Source of the DNA: an uncultured Eggerthella sp. | GTDB taxonomy: Bacteria > Actinomycetota > Coriobacteriia > Coriobacteriales > Eggerthellaceae | Reading direction: 5' to 3' | Assembly (NCBI GenBank): GCA_900542065.1 | Contig: UQLU01000006.1 | Span: 62,001 to 126,000 of the forward strand | Length of the DNA stretch: 64,000 nucleotides | Shown: positions 54,033 to 62,540 of the stretch, piece after piece | Numbering within the stretch: position 1 is the stretch's first letter | Layout of the letters: each line of letters opens with the position of its first letter | The notes under the pieces: generated by a model | The model's input: the letters and a program-made list of their open reading frames with translations, nothing else | Told to the model about the DNA's origin: nothing | The model's database searches: none | Program-made: the position numbers and the translations under genes

Positions 54033-54755
54033 ATGAGTGCAATCGATGTCATAGAAGCAGTCCGTAAGGCGCGCAATGCTCCAGAGCCAGTGATTTGCGA
54101 GCGTTTTGATAATCTTGGTCGCAATGGAGCATATCGCCGAATAGGAATTATGGGAGGAACCTTCGATCCTATCCATAATGGTCATTTAGTGTGCGCAGAA
54201 CAGGTTCGCGAGGATTTTAAGCTTCATGCCATCATCTTCATCCCGACAGGGCAGCCAGTGTTTAAACGCGGCAAAAAAATTGCCTCTGGTGAAGAGCGTC
54301 TTGCCATGTGTCGTGGTGCTATTGCGGATAATCCCTTTTTTGATGTAAGCGCTATCGAAGTGGCGCGTGAGGGTGATACCTACACCATTGATACCCTTCG
54401 TACGTTACGGGCGCATTATCCCAGCAACGTTGAGCTGTTTTTCATAGCGGGAGCAGATGCCATAGCAAGTGTTTCCAAGTGGAAAGATTCAGACGAAATG
54501 GGAAAGTTGGCTCATTTTATCGGGGTGGATCGGCCTGGATATGAGCTTTCCGAAGAACGTCGCGCAGCCATTAAGGCAAGTGCTCCTGGTATCGATATCT
54601 CATTTTTAACAATTGAAGCGCTAGCAATTTCGTCCAGTGAGCTCCGTAATCGTCTAGAATCAGGACGTTCTATTCGTTATCTAACTCCTCAAGTGGTTGT
54701 GGATCATGTAATGGAACATAAGCTTTACACGAACGAGGAGGCCATCCATGGCTAA
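54033..54755 (+). CDS. nadD: Nicotinate-nucleotide adenylyltransferase
   Basis: Adenylates nicotinate mononucleotide to deamido-NAD. The nucleotidyltransferase motif GIMGGTFDPIHNGHL is at about residues 37-51 and ISSSELRNRLESGRSIRYL near 200. About 36 residues precede the usual N-terminus; the only nearby alternative start is an ATG inside the motif itself, so the extension appears real. It overlaps yqeK by eight bases. With pncB it gives two steps of NAD salvage in the window. Confidence 0.93.
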   Translation: MSAIDVIEAVRKARNAPEPVICERFDNLGRNGAYRRIGIMGGTFDPIHNGHLVCAEQVREDFKLHAIIFIPTGQPVFKRGKKIASGEERLAMCRGAIADNPFFDVSAIEVAREGDTYTIDTLRTLRAHYPSNVELFFIAGADAIASVSKWKDSDEMGKLAHFIGVDRPGYELSEERRAAIKASAPGIDISFLTIEALAISSSELRNRLESGRSIRYLTPQVVVDHVMEHKLYTNEEAIHG

Positions 54756-55470
54756 AAATAATGCTAGCAACGAAAAGAAAAAGCAAAGTTCACTACGAGA
54801 ACCAACTGCTGATGAGCTTTCAGAATTTGCTTATCAGCCCACTGAAATTACAGGGTTAAACGAGAATAAGCCTTTCGGGTCTACTTCATATAAGTATATG
54901 AAGGGCTTGTTGATGCAGCGTGTTAATCCAGCACGTTATGTTCACAGCTTATCGGTAGCTAAAACGGCTCGTAAAATTGCCCGTGCATATGGCTATGACC
55001 CTCATGTGGCTCGCATGGCTGGTTTGCTTCATGACTGGGATAAAGCTTTATCTCCTACACGTTTGGCGGATCGCGTTAAGCACTACAACATTGCGGTTGA
55101 TCCAGAGGTGGTAGAATCCACTCCTTGGGTCTTGCATGGTATAACCGCAGCTGCAGTTTTAGCTGAAGAAGCACCGCAGCTTGGAGAAGAGCTCTACACT
55201 GCCATCGCTCGTCATACGGTAGGTGCTCCCGATATGACTCCTTTGGATATGATTGTGTTTGTGGCAGATAAGATTGAACCTACCCACGAAGTATCTGTTT
55301 ATAAGCATTTGTATAAACAGATAGGTGATATTACCCTAGAAGAATTATTCTTTGGGGTTTTAAAAGAAAGCATGGCATATTTAGTTCGTTCAGAAAAACC
55401 GATCACGAAAGATTCGGTTGTGGTGTGGAATTGGTATAGCCAGAAACGTAAGAAAAAGGAGAACAAATAG
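54748..55470 (+). CDS. yqeK: YqeK-type HD-domain hydrolase
   Basis: 240 residues. The HD domain covers about 55-235, with HSLSVAKTARKIARAYG, the metal-binding HD in GLLHDWDKAL, and HGITAAAVLAEEA and ARHTVGAP as further His ligands. YqeK enzymes hydrolyse diadenosine tetraphosphate symmetrically. The first 45 residues are a polar extension. GAGGAGG precedes the ATG. The nadD-yqeK-rsfS order is widespread. Confidence 0.88.
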   Translation: MAKNNASNEKKKQSSLREPTADELSEFAYQPTEITGLNENKPFGSTSYKYMKGLLMQRVNPARYVHSLSVAKTARKIARAYGYDPHVARMAGLLHDWDKALSPTRLADRVKHYNIAVDPEVVESTPWVLHGITAAAVLAEEAPQLGEELYTAIARHTVGAPDMTPLDMIVFVADKIEPTHEVSVYKHLYKQIGDITLEELFFGVLKESMAYLVRSEKPITKDSVVVWNWYSQKRKKKENK

Positions 55471-55919
55471 TGATAGAGACAGTGGCAACCGAACAGCAGA
55501 AAACTTCTCGCGAGTGTGCGCTAATTGCCGCTCGTGCTGCTGATGAGCGTAAAGCAACCGACATTATGGTCATCAAGGTTGGTGATCTGGTTGATGTAAC
55601 AGATTATTTTGTGATTGCTACTGGCGCCAATACTCCTCAAGTTGAAGCTATTTTGGACAATATTGAAGAAGCGCTTCGTAAAGAAGCGGGAGTAAAACCA
55701 GCATCGCGTGAAGCAACTAATGACCATTCATGGGAGCTTTTAGACTACGGTTCGTTTGTGGTAGATATTTTCCAACCTGAAGCACGCGATTATTATCGCC
55801 TTGAAATGCTTTGGAGCGATGCGCCTATTATTGACTTGACGGAAGCAGGAATTGAACATCCTGAATATTCTGAGCGTATTGCAAAGCTTGTGGGCCACGT
55901 AGAAGAGGCTCGCAACTAA
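55470..55919 (+). CDS. rsfS: Ribosome silencing factor RsfS
   Basis: 149 residues. KATDIMVIKVGDLVDVTDYF, FVIATGANTPQVEAI, EATNDHSWELLDYGSFVVDI and YYRLEMLW are the family motifs. RsfS binds L14 and blocks subunit joining when nutrients are scarce. GTG start shares one base with the yqeK stop, with AAGGAG upstream. It is the last gene of the rplU-to-rsfS run. Confidence 0.93.
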   Translation: MIETVATEQQKTSRECALIAARAADERKATDIMVIKVGDLVDVTDYFVIATGANTPQVEAILDNIEEALRKEAGVKPASREATNDHSWELLDYGSFVVDIFQPEARDYYRLEMLWSDAPIIDLTEAGIEHPEYSERIAKLVGHVEEARN

Positions 55920-55943
55920 ACACTCAGATAAGAGATAAGTCGT

Positions 55944-56142
55944 AGTGCGTCTTTGAAAAGCATATGAGGTCGTAAAAGATCGCGTTTTTCTTTATACCTA
56001 TATAAAAGTTCAGCCCCAGATTAGCGAGGACAGAACTAGGGATAAAGTGAGTACTCTTCGCGTTATTTCCGCTGAACTCTTTAGGTATAAAGAAAAACGA
56101 TTACGATCTGCTCGACTGACATAGGCTTTTCAAGGGCGCACT
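55944..56142. repeat. 199-bp imperfect palindrome between convergent genes
   Basis: The two arms, about 70 bases each, match as inverted repeats: 55944-55949/56137-56142, 55953-55966/56120-56133 (13 of 14), 55969-55972/56113-56116, 55977-55982/56104-56109, 55983-55999/56083-56099 (17 of 17) and 56007-56013/56072-56078. The 58-base centre also has a short pairing. It fills most of the 321-base gap between rsfS and the convergent membrane-protein gene. A further hairpin, 56124-56133 with 56149-56158, is followed by T-run 56167-56171. It could be a MITE-like remnant, a large bidirectional terminator or a structured RNA. Confidence 0.7.
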
Positions 56143-56240
56143 GTGGTTTTGAAAAGCCTGTAGCGGTTTTTATAGGAAAACCTTCATTAAAACTTATCAA
56201 TAGTATTTCAACTCAACCGCATCATGAATCGCAAAGGTGT

Positions 56241-57122
56241 TTACCCTTTCATTCCTTTACCAAAAAGTGCACGATCAATATAGGGAACTCCTTGCTCTAA
56301 GGAATAAGGGTTTTGTGGACTCATAAAAGTTCTTATGCGGACGGCACGTACAAAATACAGCGTCCAGAAGATTGTCCATAGCAAGGCAAGCATTACGAGC
56401 GCCCAATGATCGCCAACAGCGGAGCTAGAATAGAGTGTCTCGGAAATGCTGTACATATAGTTTATGTTGATTATCTCTTTCAAGACGAATACAACAAAGT
56501 TTCCTATCGCAGCTATGAGGCCTGCAATTTGGAAAAAGCGCAAAAAGGAAACGTTGCGGGTAATAAGTTGAATAAGAGAAGCAATGATGATAATTGAATA
56601 AGCGATAAGGGTAGCTATCGCAACAAAGTTCGCGGTTGCTTCTAGAATGTAGCTTACTGAATAACCAGCGATGCCACTACTGAGATTCGTGATTGAATAA
56701 AGGAAATTTTCCAGCGCATCAGGGAAGCCAGCCAGCATAAAGAAGACATAGATTGCTTGCATGATGATAAAAGCAAGCAAAGCGCCTCCGATTTTGCTGT
56801 ACTCAGATAAAGCAAAAGGATTTGTCGGGTTTGTCGGAGGAACGTACGTGTTTTCAGGATAGTAAGAACTGCCCGAAGGGGGAGCTGGTGGCTGCTGATT
56901 TGCAACGCTTTGAGCAGGCGCAACAGGTGGCTGCTGCTGTGGAATAGTTTGAGTGGCTTGCGCAGGCTGTCCTTGGACGTTTTGATTGGTGTTTTGGACA
57001 GGCTGCCGCTGGACATCTGGATTAAGGTTTTGAACAAAATTCTGTTGAGTATTTTGATTGCCGTATTGAATACTTGGGGCTTGATTACCCTGATAATTCG
57101 TATTCTGTGGTTCTTGGTTCAT
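56241..57122 (-). CDS. Membrane protein with Gln/Pro/Asn-rich N-terminus
   Basis: 293 residues. Residues 1-110 are low-complexity (Gln, Asn, Pro, Ala) with repeated NQNVQGQP-like and QQPP elements. The rest has four hydrophobic segments, beginning SKIGGALLAFIIMQAIYVFF. The membrane part resembles the DUF2569 layout of four helices, a weak match by eye. AGGTGG precedes ATG 57122; a longer frame upstream lacks such a site. Function unknown; the N-terminal tail is likely cytosolic and disordered. Confidence 0.7.
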   Translation of the reverse strand: MNQEPQNTNYQGNQAPSIQYGNQNTQQNFVQNLNPDVQRQPVQNTNQNVQGQPAQATQTIPQQQPPVAPAQSVANQQPPAPPSGSSYYPENTYVPPTNPTNPFALSEYSKIGGALLAFIIMQAIYVFFMLAGFPDALENFLYSITNLSSGIAGYSVSYILEATANFVAIATLIAYSIIIIASLIQLITRNVSFLRFFQIAGLIAAIGNFVVFVLKEIININYMYSISETLYSSSAVGDHWALVMLALLWTIFWTLYFVRAVRIRTFMSPQNPYSLEQGVPYIDRALFGKGMKG

Positions 57123-57246
57123 AGGTGCCACCTCGCAAAGGATAGGTATAGGTTTTGAACTATTCAAGGACCTTTAGAAACCCATTGTATAAAGACCAAT
57201 ATAAAAAGAACAAGAACTATATCTTCTTTAAGAGGGTCTTGTTACG

Positions 57247-58569
57247 CTACCGTTGCAATATGCTAACGGTTTCTACATGGTAGGTTTGAGGAAATAGATC
57301 CACAGGTGTTGCCTTTATTAGCTCGTAGCCAACATTTTTAAAGCGGGCAATATCGCGTGCCCAGGTGGCAGGATCGCAGCTGACATAAGCTACCCGTTTG
57401 GCGCCAGTAGCAGCAATGCTGGCCGTAACACCTTTAGCGAGACCAGCACGAGGTGGATCAACGATGAGGGCATCTAATTCTCCAAGTGTGGGAAGCTCTC
57501 GTGCGCTATCGCCTCCGATAACTTCGATGTTGGTCATGTTTTCCGCTTCCATGTTGCGGCGCAAATCGCGCACACTTGAGGCGGCAGATTCGACCGTATA
57601 CACAAAGTTACAGCGCTTGGCTAACGGTAGGGTAAAGGTGCCAGCGCCGCAGTAAAGATCAGCGACAATCGATTCTTCATCAAGTTCCAGACCGTCTAAT
57701 ACTAGCTGGATCATTTTTTCGGCTTGTGCGGTATTTACTTGGAAAAAACTCGGGGCACTGATGCGGTAAGTGGTATTAAGGATTTCTTCACTCCAGTATC
57801 CTTTGCCGTATAAAGCTTCAACCTTTTTTACCTTACGTGCTTTTCCTTGATCAGCAATAACACGCACAATACTGGTGCATTTAAGTGCGCTTTTTAGGGT
57901 ATCGGCGGCTATTTTTCGTGGAAACGCACAAGGGTTGGTCCATAAGGCAACTTCAGTATCTTTCGTGCGCACACTATGACGGATGCCAACACGAAATACT
58001 CCCAGATCATTGTGACCTTGCAGGTAGGCAAGCGCTCCACGCAGAGCACCAGGAGCTTTTTCTATTCCTTTAGCGCCGAGTGGACATTGTTTTGGAATAG
58101 GGGTGAAATTGCCCCCTTGTTGATGGAAACCTAAGGCGAACTTTCCCTGAGCATCAACACCAGTGGAAAGTTCGATTTTGTTACGATAACCCACTTCACG
58201 CTTTGAAGGGATACAAGGAGCAATAAGCTTTTCGGCAGCCTCGCGTTTGAAGCCACCGATGCGACTAAGTTGACTTACTACATTTGCTCGTTTTGCTTCT
58301 AGTTGTGCAGAATACGACAGATGCATCCAGGGGCAGCCACCACAAACATCGGCGTGAGGGCAGATGGGTTTAACCCGCAATGGGCTTGGTTCAACTATAG
58401 TTTGAACAACCCCTTCGCTATAGGAAGCTGTTTGGTGGGTTAGCTCAACATCAACAACATCTCCTGGTGCGGTTCTGGGAACAAAAATTACTTTTCCTTC
58501 ATCTGAACGGCCAACTCCAGCTGCGCCATAGGCCATGGAATTAATGGTGATACGGAGAGGTGAAGTCAT
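57247..58569 (-). CDS. 23S rRNA (uracil-C5)-methyltransferase, RlmD/TrmA family
   Basis: 440 residues. An N-terminal TRAM-like domain is followed by the iron-sulfur Cys set (CPHADVCGGCPW and an upstream Cys), and the SAM-binding VADLYCGAGTFTLPLAKR. The catalytic motif is AYVSCDPATWARD, with the nucleophile Cys, and VDLFPQTYHVETV ends the domain. It methylates a uridine C5 in 23S rRNA or tRNA; RlmD, RlmC and TrmFO-like targets cannot be told apart here. ATG 58569, with AAGGCGG upstream, is chosen over a longer frame. Reads leftward, divergent from tRNA-Arg. Confidence 0.87.
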   Translation of the reverse strand: MTSPLRITINSMAYGAAGVGRSDEGKVIFVPRTAPGDVVDVELTHQTASYSEGVVQTIVEPSPLRVKPICPHADVCGGCPWMHLSYSAQLEAKRANVVSQLSRIGGFKREAAEKLIAPCIPSKREVGYRNKIELSTGVDAQGKFALGFHQQGGNFTPIPKQCPLGAKGIEKAPGALRGALAYLQGHNDLGVFRVGIRHSVRTKDTEVALWTNPCAFPRKIAADTLKSALKCTSIVRVIADQGKARKVKKVEALYGKGYWSEEILNTTYRISAPSFFQVNTAQAEKMIQLVLDGLELDEESIVADLYCGAGTFTLPLAKRCNFVYTVESAASSVRDLRRNMEAENMTNIEVIGGDSARELPTLGELDALIVDPPRAGLAKGVTASIAATGAKRVAYVSCDPATWARDIARFKNVGYELIKATPVDLFPQTYHVETVSILQR

Positions 58570-58650
58570 TGCGAGCCGCCTTTTTGTTCTGTTTAGTGCT
58601 ATTTTGGGTTTACCCTGTGTAGTGGTTTCTTGTTGGTTTTCTTGCAGAAA

Positions 58651-58679
58651 TGCAATCAATATCAATCATAACGTATAAT
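58651..58679 (+). promoter_or_regulatory. Promoter of tRNA-Arg
   Basis: TGCAAT (58651-58656), 17 bases, perfect TATAAT (58674-58679), 12 bases before the tRNA. The -35 match is weak. Confidence 0.55.
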
Positions 58680-58691
58680 AGTATGACTTGA

Positions 58692-58767
58692 GCCCTCTTA
58701 GCTCAGGGGATAGAGCGTCTGCCTCCGGAGCAGAAAGTCGCAGGTTCGAATCCTGTAGAGGGCGCCA
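58692..58767 (+). tRNA. tRNA-Arg (anticodon CCG)
   Basis: Acceptor GCCCTCT/AGAGGGC, anticodon stem TCTGC/GCAGA with loop CTCCGGA, T loop TTCGAAT, G discriminator and encoded CCA. Confidence 0.95.
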
Positions 58768-58840
58768 GCTTGAAAACGAACAAACCTCAAAGCTGTGAGC
58801 TTTGTGGGTCAATTATGGTAATAGCAGTAAGGGGAACACT

Positions 58841-59374
58841 ATGGCTATGTACATACCTGAATATAAGCCCAATGGCAATGAAATTGCGGTAGTAAAAACG
58901 TCTAAGGGCGATATTCGCGTTCAACTGATGGGTGAAGATGCTCCTATTCACGTAGGAAACTTTGTCGAGTTGGTCAAAAAGGGCTTCTATGACAACCTGA
59001 AGTTTCATCGCTATGTTCCAAATTTTGTAATTCAAGGCGGTTGTCCTAATACGCGCGATCTTGATTCTGAACAGGTAAAAGCTGCTGAAGGCAATCCTTT
59101 TGCAGGCCTTGGAACTGGTGGCCCTGGTTATACTATCAAGGAAGAATACACCACCAATCCTAACAACAAGCATTTAGACGGCACCCTCGCTATGGCGCGT
59201 TCTCAGAATCCTAATTCTGCAGGCTCGCAGTTCTACTTCTGCTTAGGCCCTCAACCTTTCCTGGATTCAGGCTATACTGTATTCGGTCAGACGATCGAAG
59301 GCTTAGATGTTATCGGTCAGCTGCGTGTTGGGGATGTTATCGAAACCATTCTTATTGAAAACGCTAATGAGTAA
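58841..59374 (+). CDS. Cyclophilin-type peptidyl-prolyl cis-trans isomerase
   Basis: 177 residues, cytoplasmic (no signal peptide). Typical motifs are FVELVKKGFYDNLKFHRYVP with the catalytic Arg in FHR, FVIQGGCP, and the QFYFCLGPQPFLDSGYTVFG stretch. AAGGGGA six bases before ATG 58841 decides the start; an upstream in-frame ATG has no such site. It speeds prolyl isomerisation during protein folding. It is followed by two small hairpins. Confidence 0.93.
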   Translation: MAMYIPEYKPNGNEIAVVKTSKGDIRVQLMGEDAPIHVGNFVELVKKGFYDNLKFHRYVPNFVIQGGCPNTRDLDSEQVKAAEGNPFAGLGTGGPGYTIKEEYTTNPNNKHLDGTLAMARSQNPNSAGSQFYFCLGPQPFLDSGYTVFGQTIEGLDVIGQLRVGDVIETILIENANE

Positions 59375-59376
59375 CT

Positions 59377-59396
59377 ATTACTGGCTAGTAATTTTT
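59377..59396 (+). terminator. Weak hairpin terminator after the cyclophilin gene
   Basis: A 6-bp stem (59377-59382 with 59387-59392) followed by TTTT. A second 8-bp hairpin (59397-59404 with 59411-59418) follows without a T-run. Confidence 0.5.
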
Positions 59397-59463
59397 GCCT
59401 AGTGCAACGACACTAGGCGCTACGACTCTTCACCGGGATCGTAAGAGAGGAAACGAACCATAT

Positions 59464-60816
59464 ATGAACAACGAGATTTTCCAGCAGGCAAGAAGTGCAT
59501 ACGTTACTAAACAGTATGACGTTGCACTTGAAAAGTTTACCGAATGCCTGCAGGACACCTCAGTCTCAAAAGCTCCGGGCGAACTTGGTCTTTTGTATCA
59601 TCAGATTGGTAATTGTCTTGTTAAGCTCAATGACCCTAATGAGGCAATTCATGCGTATTCGCAGGCACTAATTGATGAATCTTATGATGCGCTTGGATCG
59701 GTAAGCTACAACTTAGGCATGGTATACGCATCTCAGTGCGATTTTGAGGACGCTATTACCAATTTCCAGTCTGCGCTGGATGATTCGCGTTATCCAACGC
59801 CTTATAAAGCGTATCAAGCAATGGGCAATGCTTTGTTGAAGCTGGGTAAATCTGCTGAGGCAGGTGCAGCATTTCGCTCTGCAGCGCTCGATGAAATGAA
59901 TCCCGATCCAACCAAGGCTCTTCTTAACTTAGGCGTTTGCTTCATGGCGCTTGATCGCCCTATGGATGCTATCGCTTCATACGAAAGCGCTCTGCGATTT
60001 GATATGAAACCCGAAACGCGCAATAAGCTTTTTGCCAATATGGGCCAGGCTTATGTTGCTGATGGAAAGATGGACAAGGCGGTTCGTGCTTTTGAATCTG
60101 CATTGGCGGACAAAACTTATGTCTTCAACGATGCTGCTAATGTTGATTATCAGCGTGCGGTAGCTGCAGTTGCTTCTGGTGCCACGGGTGAACAGGATTC
60201 TATTGTTCCTGCAGATACTACTTCTCAAAATGATTTATCTGGTTTAGATGTTCCTGGTGATGGCGTGCCTATTGAGGCTCAGCCTTTAGCTCCATCAGAA
60301 ATGGGAACTACCCAGATTTCTGAAACAAGCATCATGCGCAGTATTGCAGAGGCAGAGCAGAATAGTGATTTCTTTGCAGCTCAGCAGCAAGATTTTCAGG
60401 ATTGGACACAAAACGCCAAGAAAAAGCATCGTCATCGTGGCTTGAAGATTTTCTTGGTCATTCTAATTCTTTTGGCTCTTGTTGGTGGCGCAGGCACCTA
60501 TGCTTACGTACAGGGAATTGGTTTCCCTTCACAGCAGGATCAAATTACAGCATTGTTCAATGATCCTTCTAATAGTGAGGTATATGCATCCGATCTTGAT
60601 GACAATGCAAAATCCCGTATTGCTGATATGGTTGCAACCTCAAGCACCATTACGGTAAATGGTACGACGAACAGCTTTAGTACTGCTGATGCTTATGTAA
60701 CTGCCACCACTCAGCAGGGTGGAGAAATTCCGTATCAAATTTCTTTGGTGCGTGATGGATTGGGTTGGAAGATATCGAACGTATCGCTGTCCTTTGCAAG
60801 CCAATCTGCTCAATAA
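59464..60816 (+). CDS. TPR-repeat protein with single membrane helix
   Basis: 450 residues. Residues 1-225 form five or six tetratricopeptide repeats (for example GLLYHQIGNCLVKLNDPNEA and NLGVCFMALDRPMDAIASYE). An acidic, Gln/Ser-rich linker runs to about 320, then KKKHRHRGLKIFLVILILLA is a basic stop and membrane helix near 325-350. The extracytoplasmic C-domain (about 355-450) is DUF4878-like in feel, a weak impression. The TPR part is cytosolic, so it may link internal partners to the envelope. Function unknown. It stands between a cyclophilin and ndk. Confidence 0.8.
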   Translation: MNNEIFQQARSAYVTKQYDVALEKFTECLQDTSVSKAPGELGLLYHQIGNCLVKLNDPNEAIHAYSQALIDESYDALGSVSYNLGMVYASQCDFEDAITNFQSALDDSRYPTPYKAYQAMGNALLKLGKSAEAGAAFRSAALDEMNPDPTKALLNLGVCFMALDRPMDAIASYESALRFDMKPETRNKLFANMGQAYVADGKMDKAVRAFESALADKTYVFNDAANVDYQRAVAAVASGATGEQDSIVPADTTSQNDLSGLDVPGDGVPIEAQPLAPSEMGTTQISETSIMRSIAEAEQNSDFFAAQQQDFQDWTQNAKKKHRHRGLKIFLVILILLALVGGAGTYAYVQGIGFPSQQDQITALFNDPSNSEVYASDLDDNAKSRIADMVATSSTITVNGTTNSFSTADAYVTATTQQGGEIPYQISLVRDGLGWKISNVSLSFASQSAQ

Positions 60817-60889
60817 ATAAGAAAGAACCAGGACAAGAGTACGTCCTGTTTCATAACACAGTGATTTTTACCTACGAAAGGAACAAAGT

Positions 60890-61294
60890 ATGGCAATCGA
60901 AAAGACCTACAGCATGATCAAGCCTGATGGCGTTCGCAATGGTCATATTGGTGAAATTATTGCTCGTTTTGAACGCGCTGGTCTTACCATTGAGCGTATG
61001 GAAATGGGCATGGTTACCCCAGAACAGGCTGCTGCAAACTATGCAGAACACGAGGGTAAGCCTTTCTATGATGGTCTGATTTCCTACATCACCTCTGGTC
61101 CTGTTGTAAAGATGGTTGTTTCTGGTGAAGGTGCAGTAAAGAAGTGCCGTTCTCTTATGGGCGCAACCAATCCTGCTGAAGCTGCTCCTGGCACCATCCG
61201 TGGTGACTTTGGTTTGATCATGGACGAAAACGTAATCCATGGCTCTGACTCCATCGAATCCGCAGAGCGTGAGATTGGTATTTTCTTTAAGTAA
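60890..61294 (+). CDS. ndk: Nucleoside diphosphate kinase
   Basis: 134 residues with the start KTYSMIKPDGVRNGHIGEI, MGATNPAEAAPGTIRGDFG, and the active-site His in NVIHGSDSIESAEREIG. It equilibrates nucleoside tri- and diphosphates through a phosphohistidine. GAAAGGA precedes the ATG. A GC-rich hairpin (61325-61353) lies about 30 bases after the stop but lacks a T-run. Confidence 0.96.
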   Translation: MAIEKTYSMIKPDGVRNGHIGEIIARFERAGLTIERMEMGMVTPEQAAANYAEHEGKPFYDGLISYITSGPVVKMVVSGEGAVKKCRSLMGATNPAEAAPGTIRGDFGLIMDENVIHGSDSIESAEREIGIFFK

Positions 61295-61468
61295 ACACGA
61301 TTTTTTGAAATAAGCGTGTATTTCACGAGCCCTGGCGTTATGCTAGGGCTCGTAGTATGTAGGAGAGCTGTTAAAATAAGTTGTTGCGTTCTTGTTTGGA
61401 TACAGGAATTACGCAGTATGGTAAAATTCATGTTTACGATTGCTCACAGATAGTTTTAAGGATGATGC

Positions 61469-62524
61469 ATGTCTTTCCTTGATTTTATACAGAATGCCAC
61501 TTCGTCTAATTCATACGATATGGCTATCGACCTTGGTACGGCCAATACTCTTGTTGCTATTACTGGTCAGGGTATCGTTATTAACGAGCCTTCTGTAGTT
61601 GCTATTGAGCGGAGTACCCATCGCGTACTGGCTGTTGGTCATGAAGCTAAGAACATGATCAACCATACGCCCGACACTTTTTCTGCAGAACATCCGCTCC
61701 ATGATGGCGTTATTGCCGATTATGATGTTACCGAGGCTATGATTTCTGCCTTTATCAATAAGGCGGCACCTCGTCGTTATCCTTGGCAGCCTAAGCCCCG
61801 TATCGTAGTATGCATTCCTTGTGGTGCTACTTCTGTTGAAAAGCGTGCGGTGTTTGAGGCTACTATTCAAGCGGGCGCTCGACAGGCTTATTTGATTGAA
61901 GAGCCCATGGCTGCTGCCATGGGTGCAGATTTGCCCGTTACGGAACCTACCGGTTCTATGGTTGTTGATATCGGTGGTGGCACTACCGAAGTTGCCGTTA
62001 TTTCATTGGGCGGTATCGTAACTTCGTCTTCGCTGCGTCTTGCGGGCAACCGTTTAGATGAAGCAATTGCGATGCATTTGCGTGATCTTCTTGGAATTAA
62101 GATCGGTGAGCGCACAGCAGAAGTTATCAAGATTAAAATAGGCTCTATTCTGCCTTTCGAAGATGGTCGTGAACGTGACATGATTATCTCTGGGCAGGAT
62201 GTGCTTACTGAACAGCCAAAAGAAGTTACTATTCAGTCCGAAGATGTTCGTGATGCGCTTCAGGCTCCCATTGATGAAATGGTAGTTCACATTAAAGAAA
62301 CGTTTAAGAAGACCAATCCCGATTTGGCTTCTGACATTATTTCGAATGGTATTTTGCTGACTGGTGGCGGTGGTCTGCTCAATGGTTTGGATCGTTATTT
62401 CTCGCAACAGCTTGAAATCCCGGTTTGGACGAGCGAAACAGCGCTTACTAATGTAGTAACAGGTTGTTTGAGGGTTTTGGAAACCCCAACAGCACTAAAG
62501 CAAATACTTATGAGATCAAAGTAG
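61469..62524 (+). CDS. mreB: Rod-shape determining protein MreB
   Basis: 351-residue bacterial actin. IDLGTANTLVAITGQGIVIN is the phosphate-1 region, VVDIGGGTTEVAVISLGGIV the phosphate-2 region, and LTGGGGLLNGLDRY the adenosine motif. It organises lateral wall synthesis with MreC, MreD and RodA. It is first in the mreBCD cluster, implying a rod-shaped cell or MreB-dependent envelope growth. AAGGATG precedes the ATG. Confidence 0.94.
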   Translation: MSFLDFIQNATSSNSYDMAIDLGTANTLVAITGQGIVINEPSVVAIERSTHRVLAVGHEAKNMINHTPDTFSAEHPLHDGVIADYDVTEAMISAFINKAAPRRYPWQPKPRIVVCIPCGATSVEKRAVFEATIQAGARQAYLIEEPMAAAMGADLPVTEPTGSMVVDIGGGTTEVAVISLGGIVTSSSLRLAGNRLDEAIAMHLRDLLGIKIGERTAEVIKIKIGSILPFEDGRERDMIISGQDVLTEQPKEVTIQSEDVRDALQAPIDEMVVHIKETFKKTNPDLASDIISNGILLTGGGGLLNGLDRYFSQQLEIPVWTSETALTNVVTGCLRVLETPTALKQILMRSK

Positions 62525-62540
62525 GAGAATTCCGCATACA

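Noticed and set aside
61325..61353. Hairpin after ndk as a terminator
   Set aside because: The 9-bp stem is good, but no T-run follows. I mention it in the ndk entry only.
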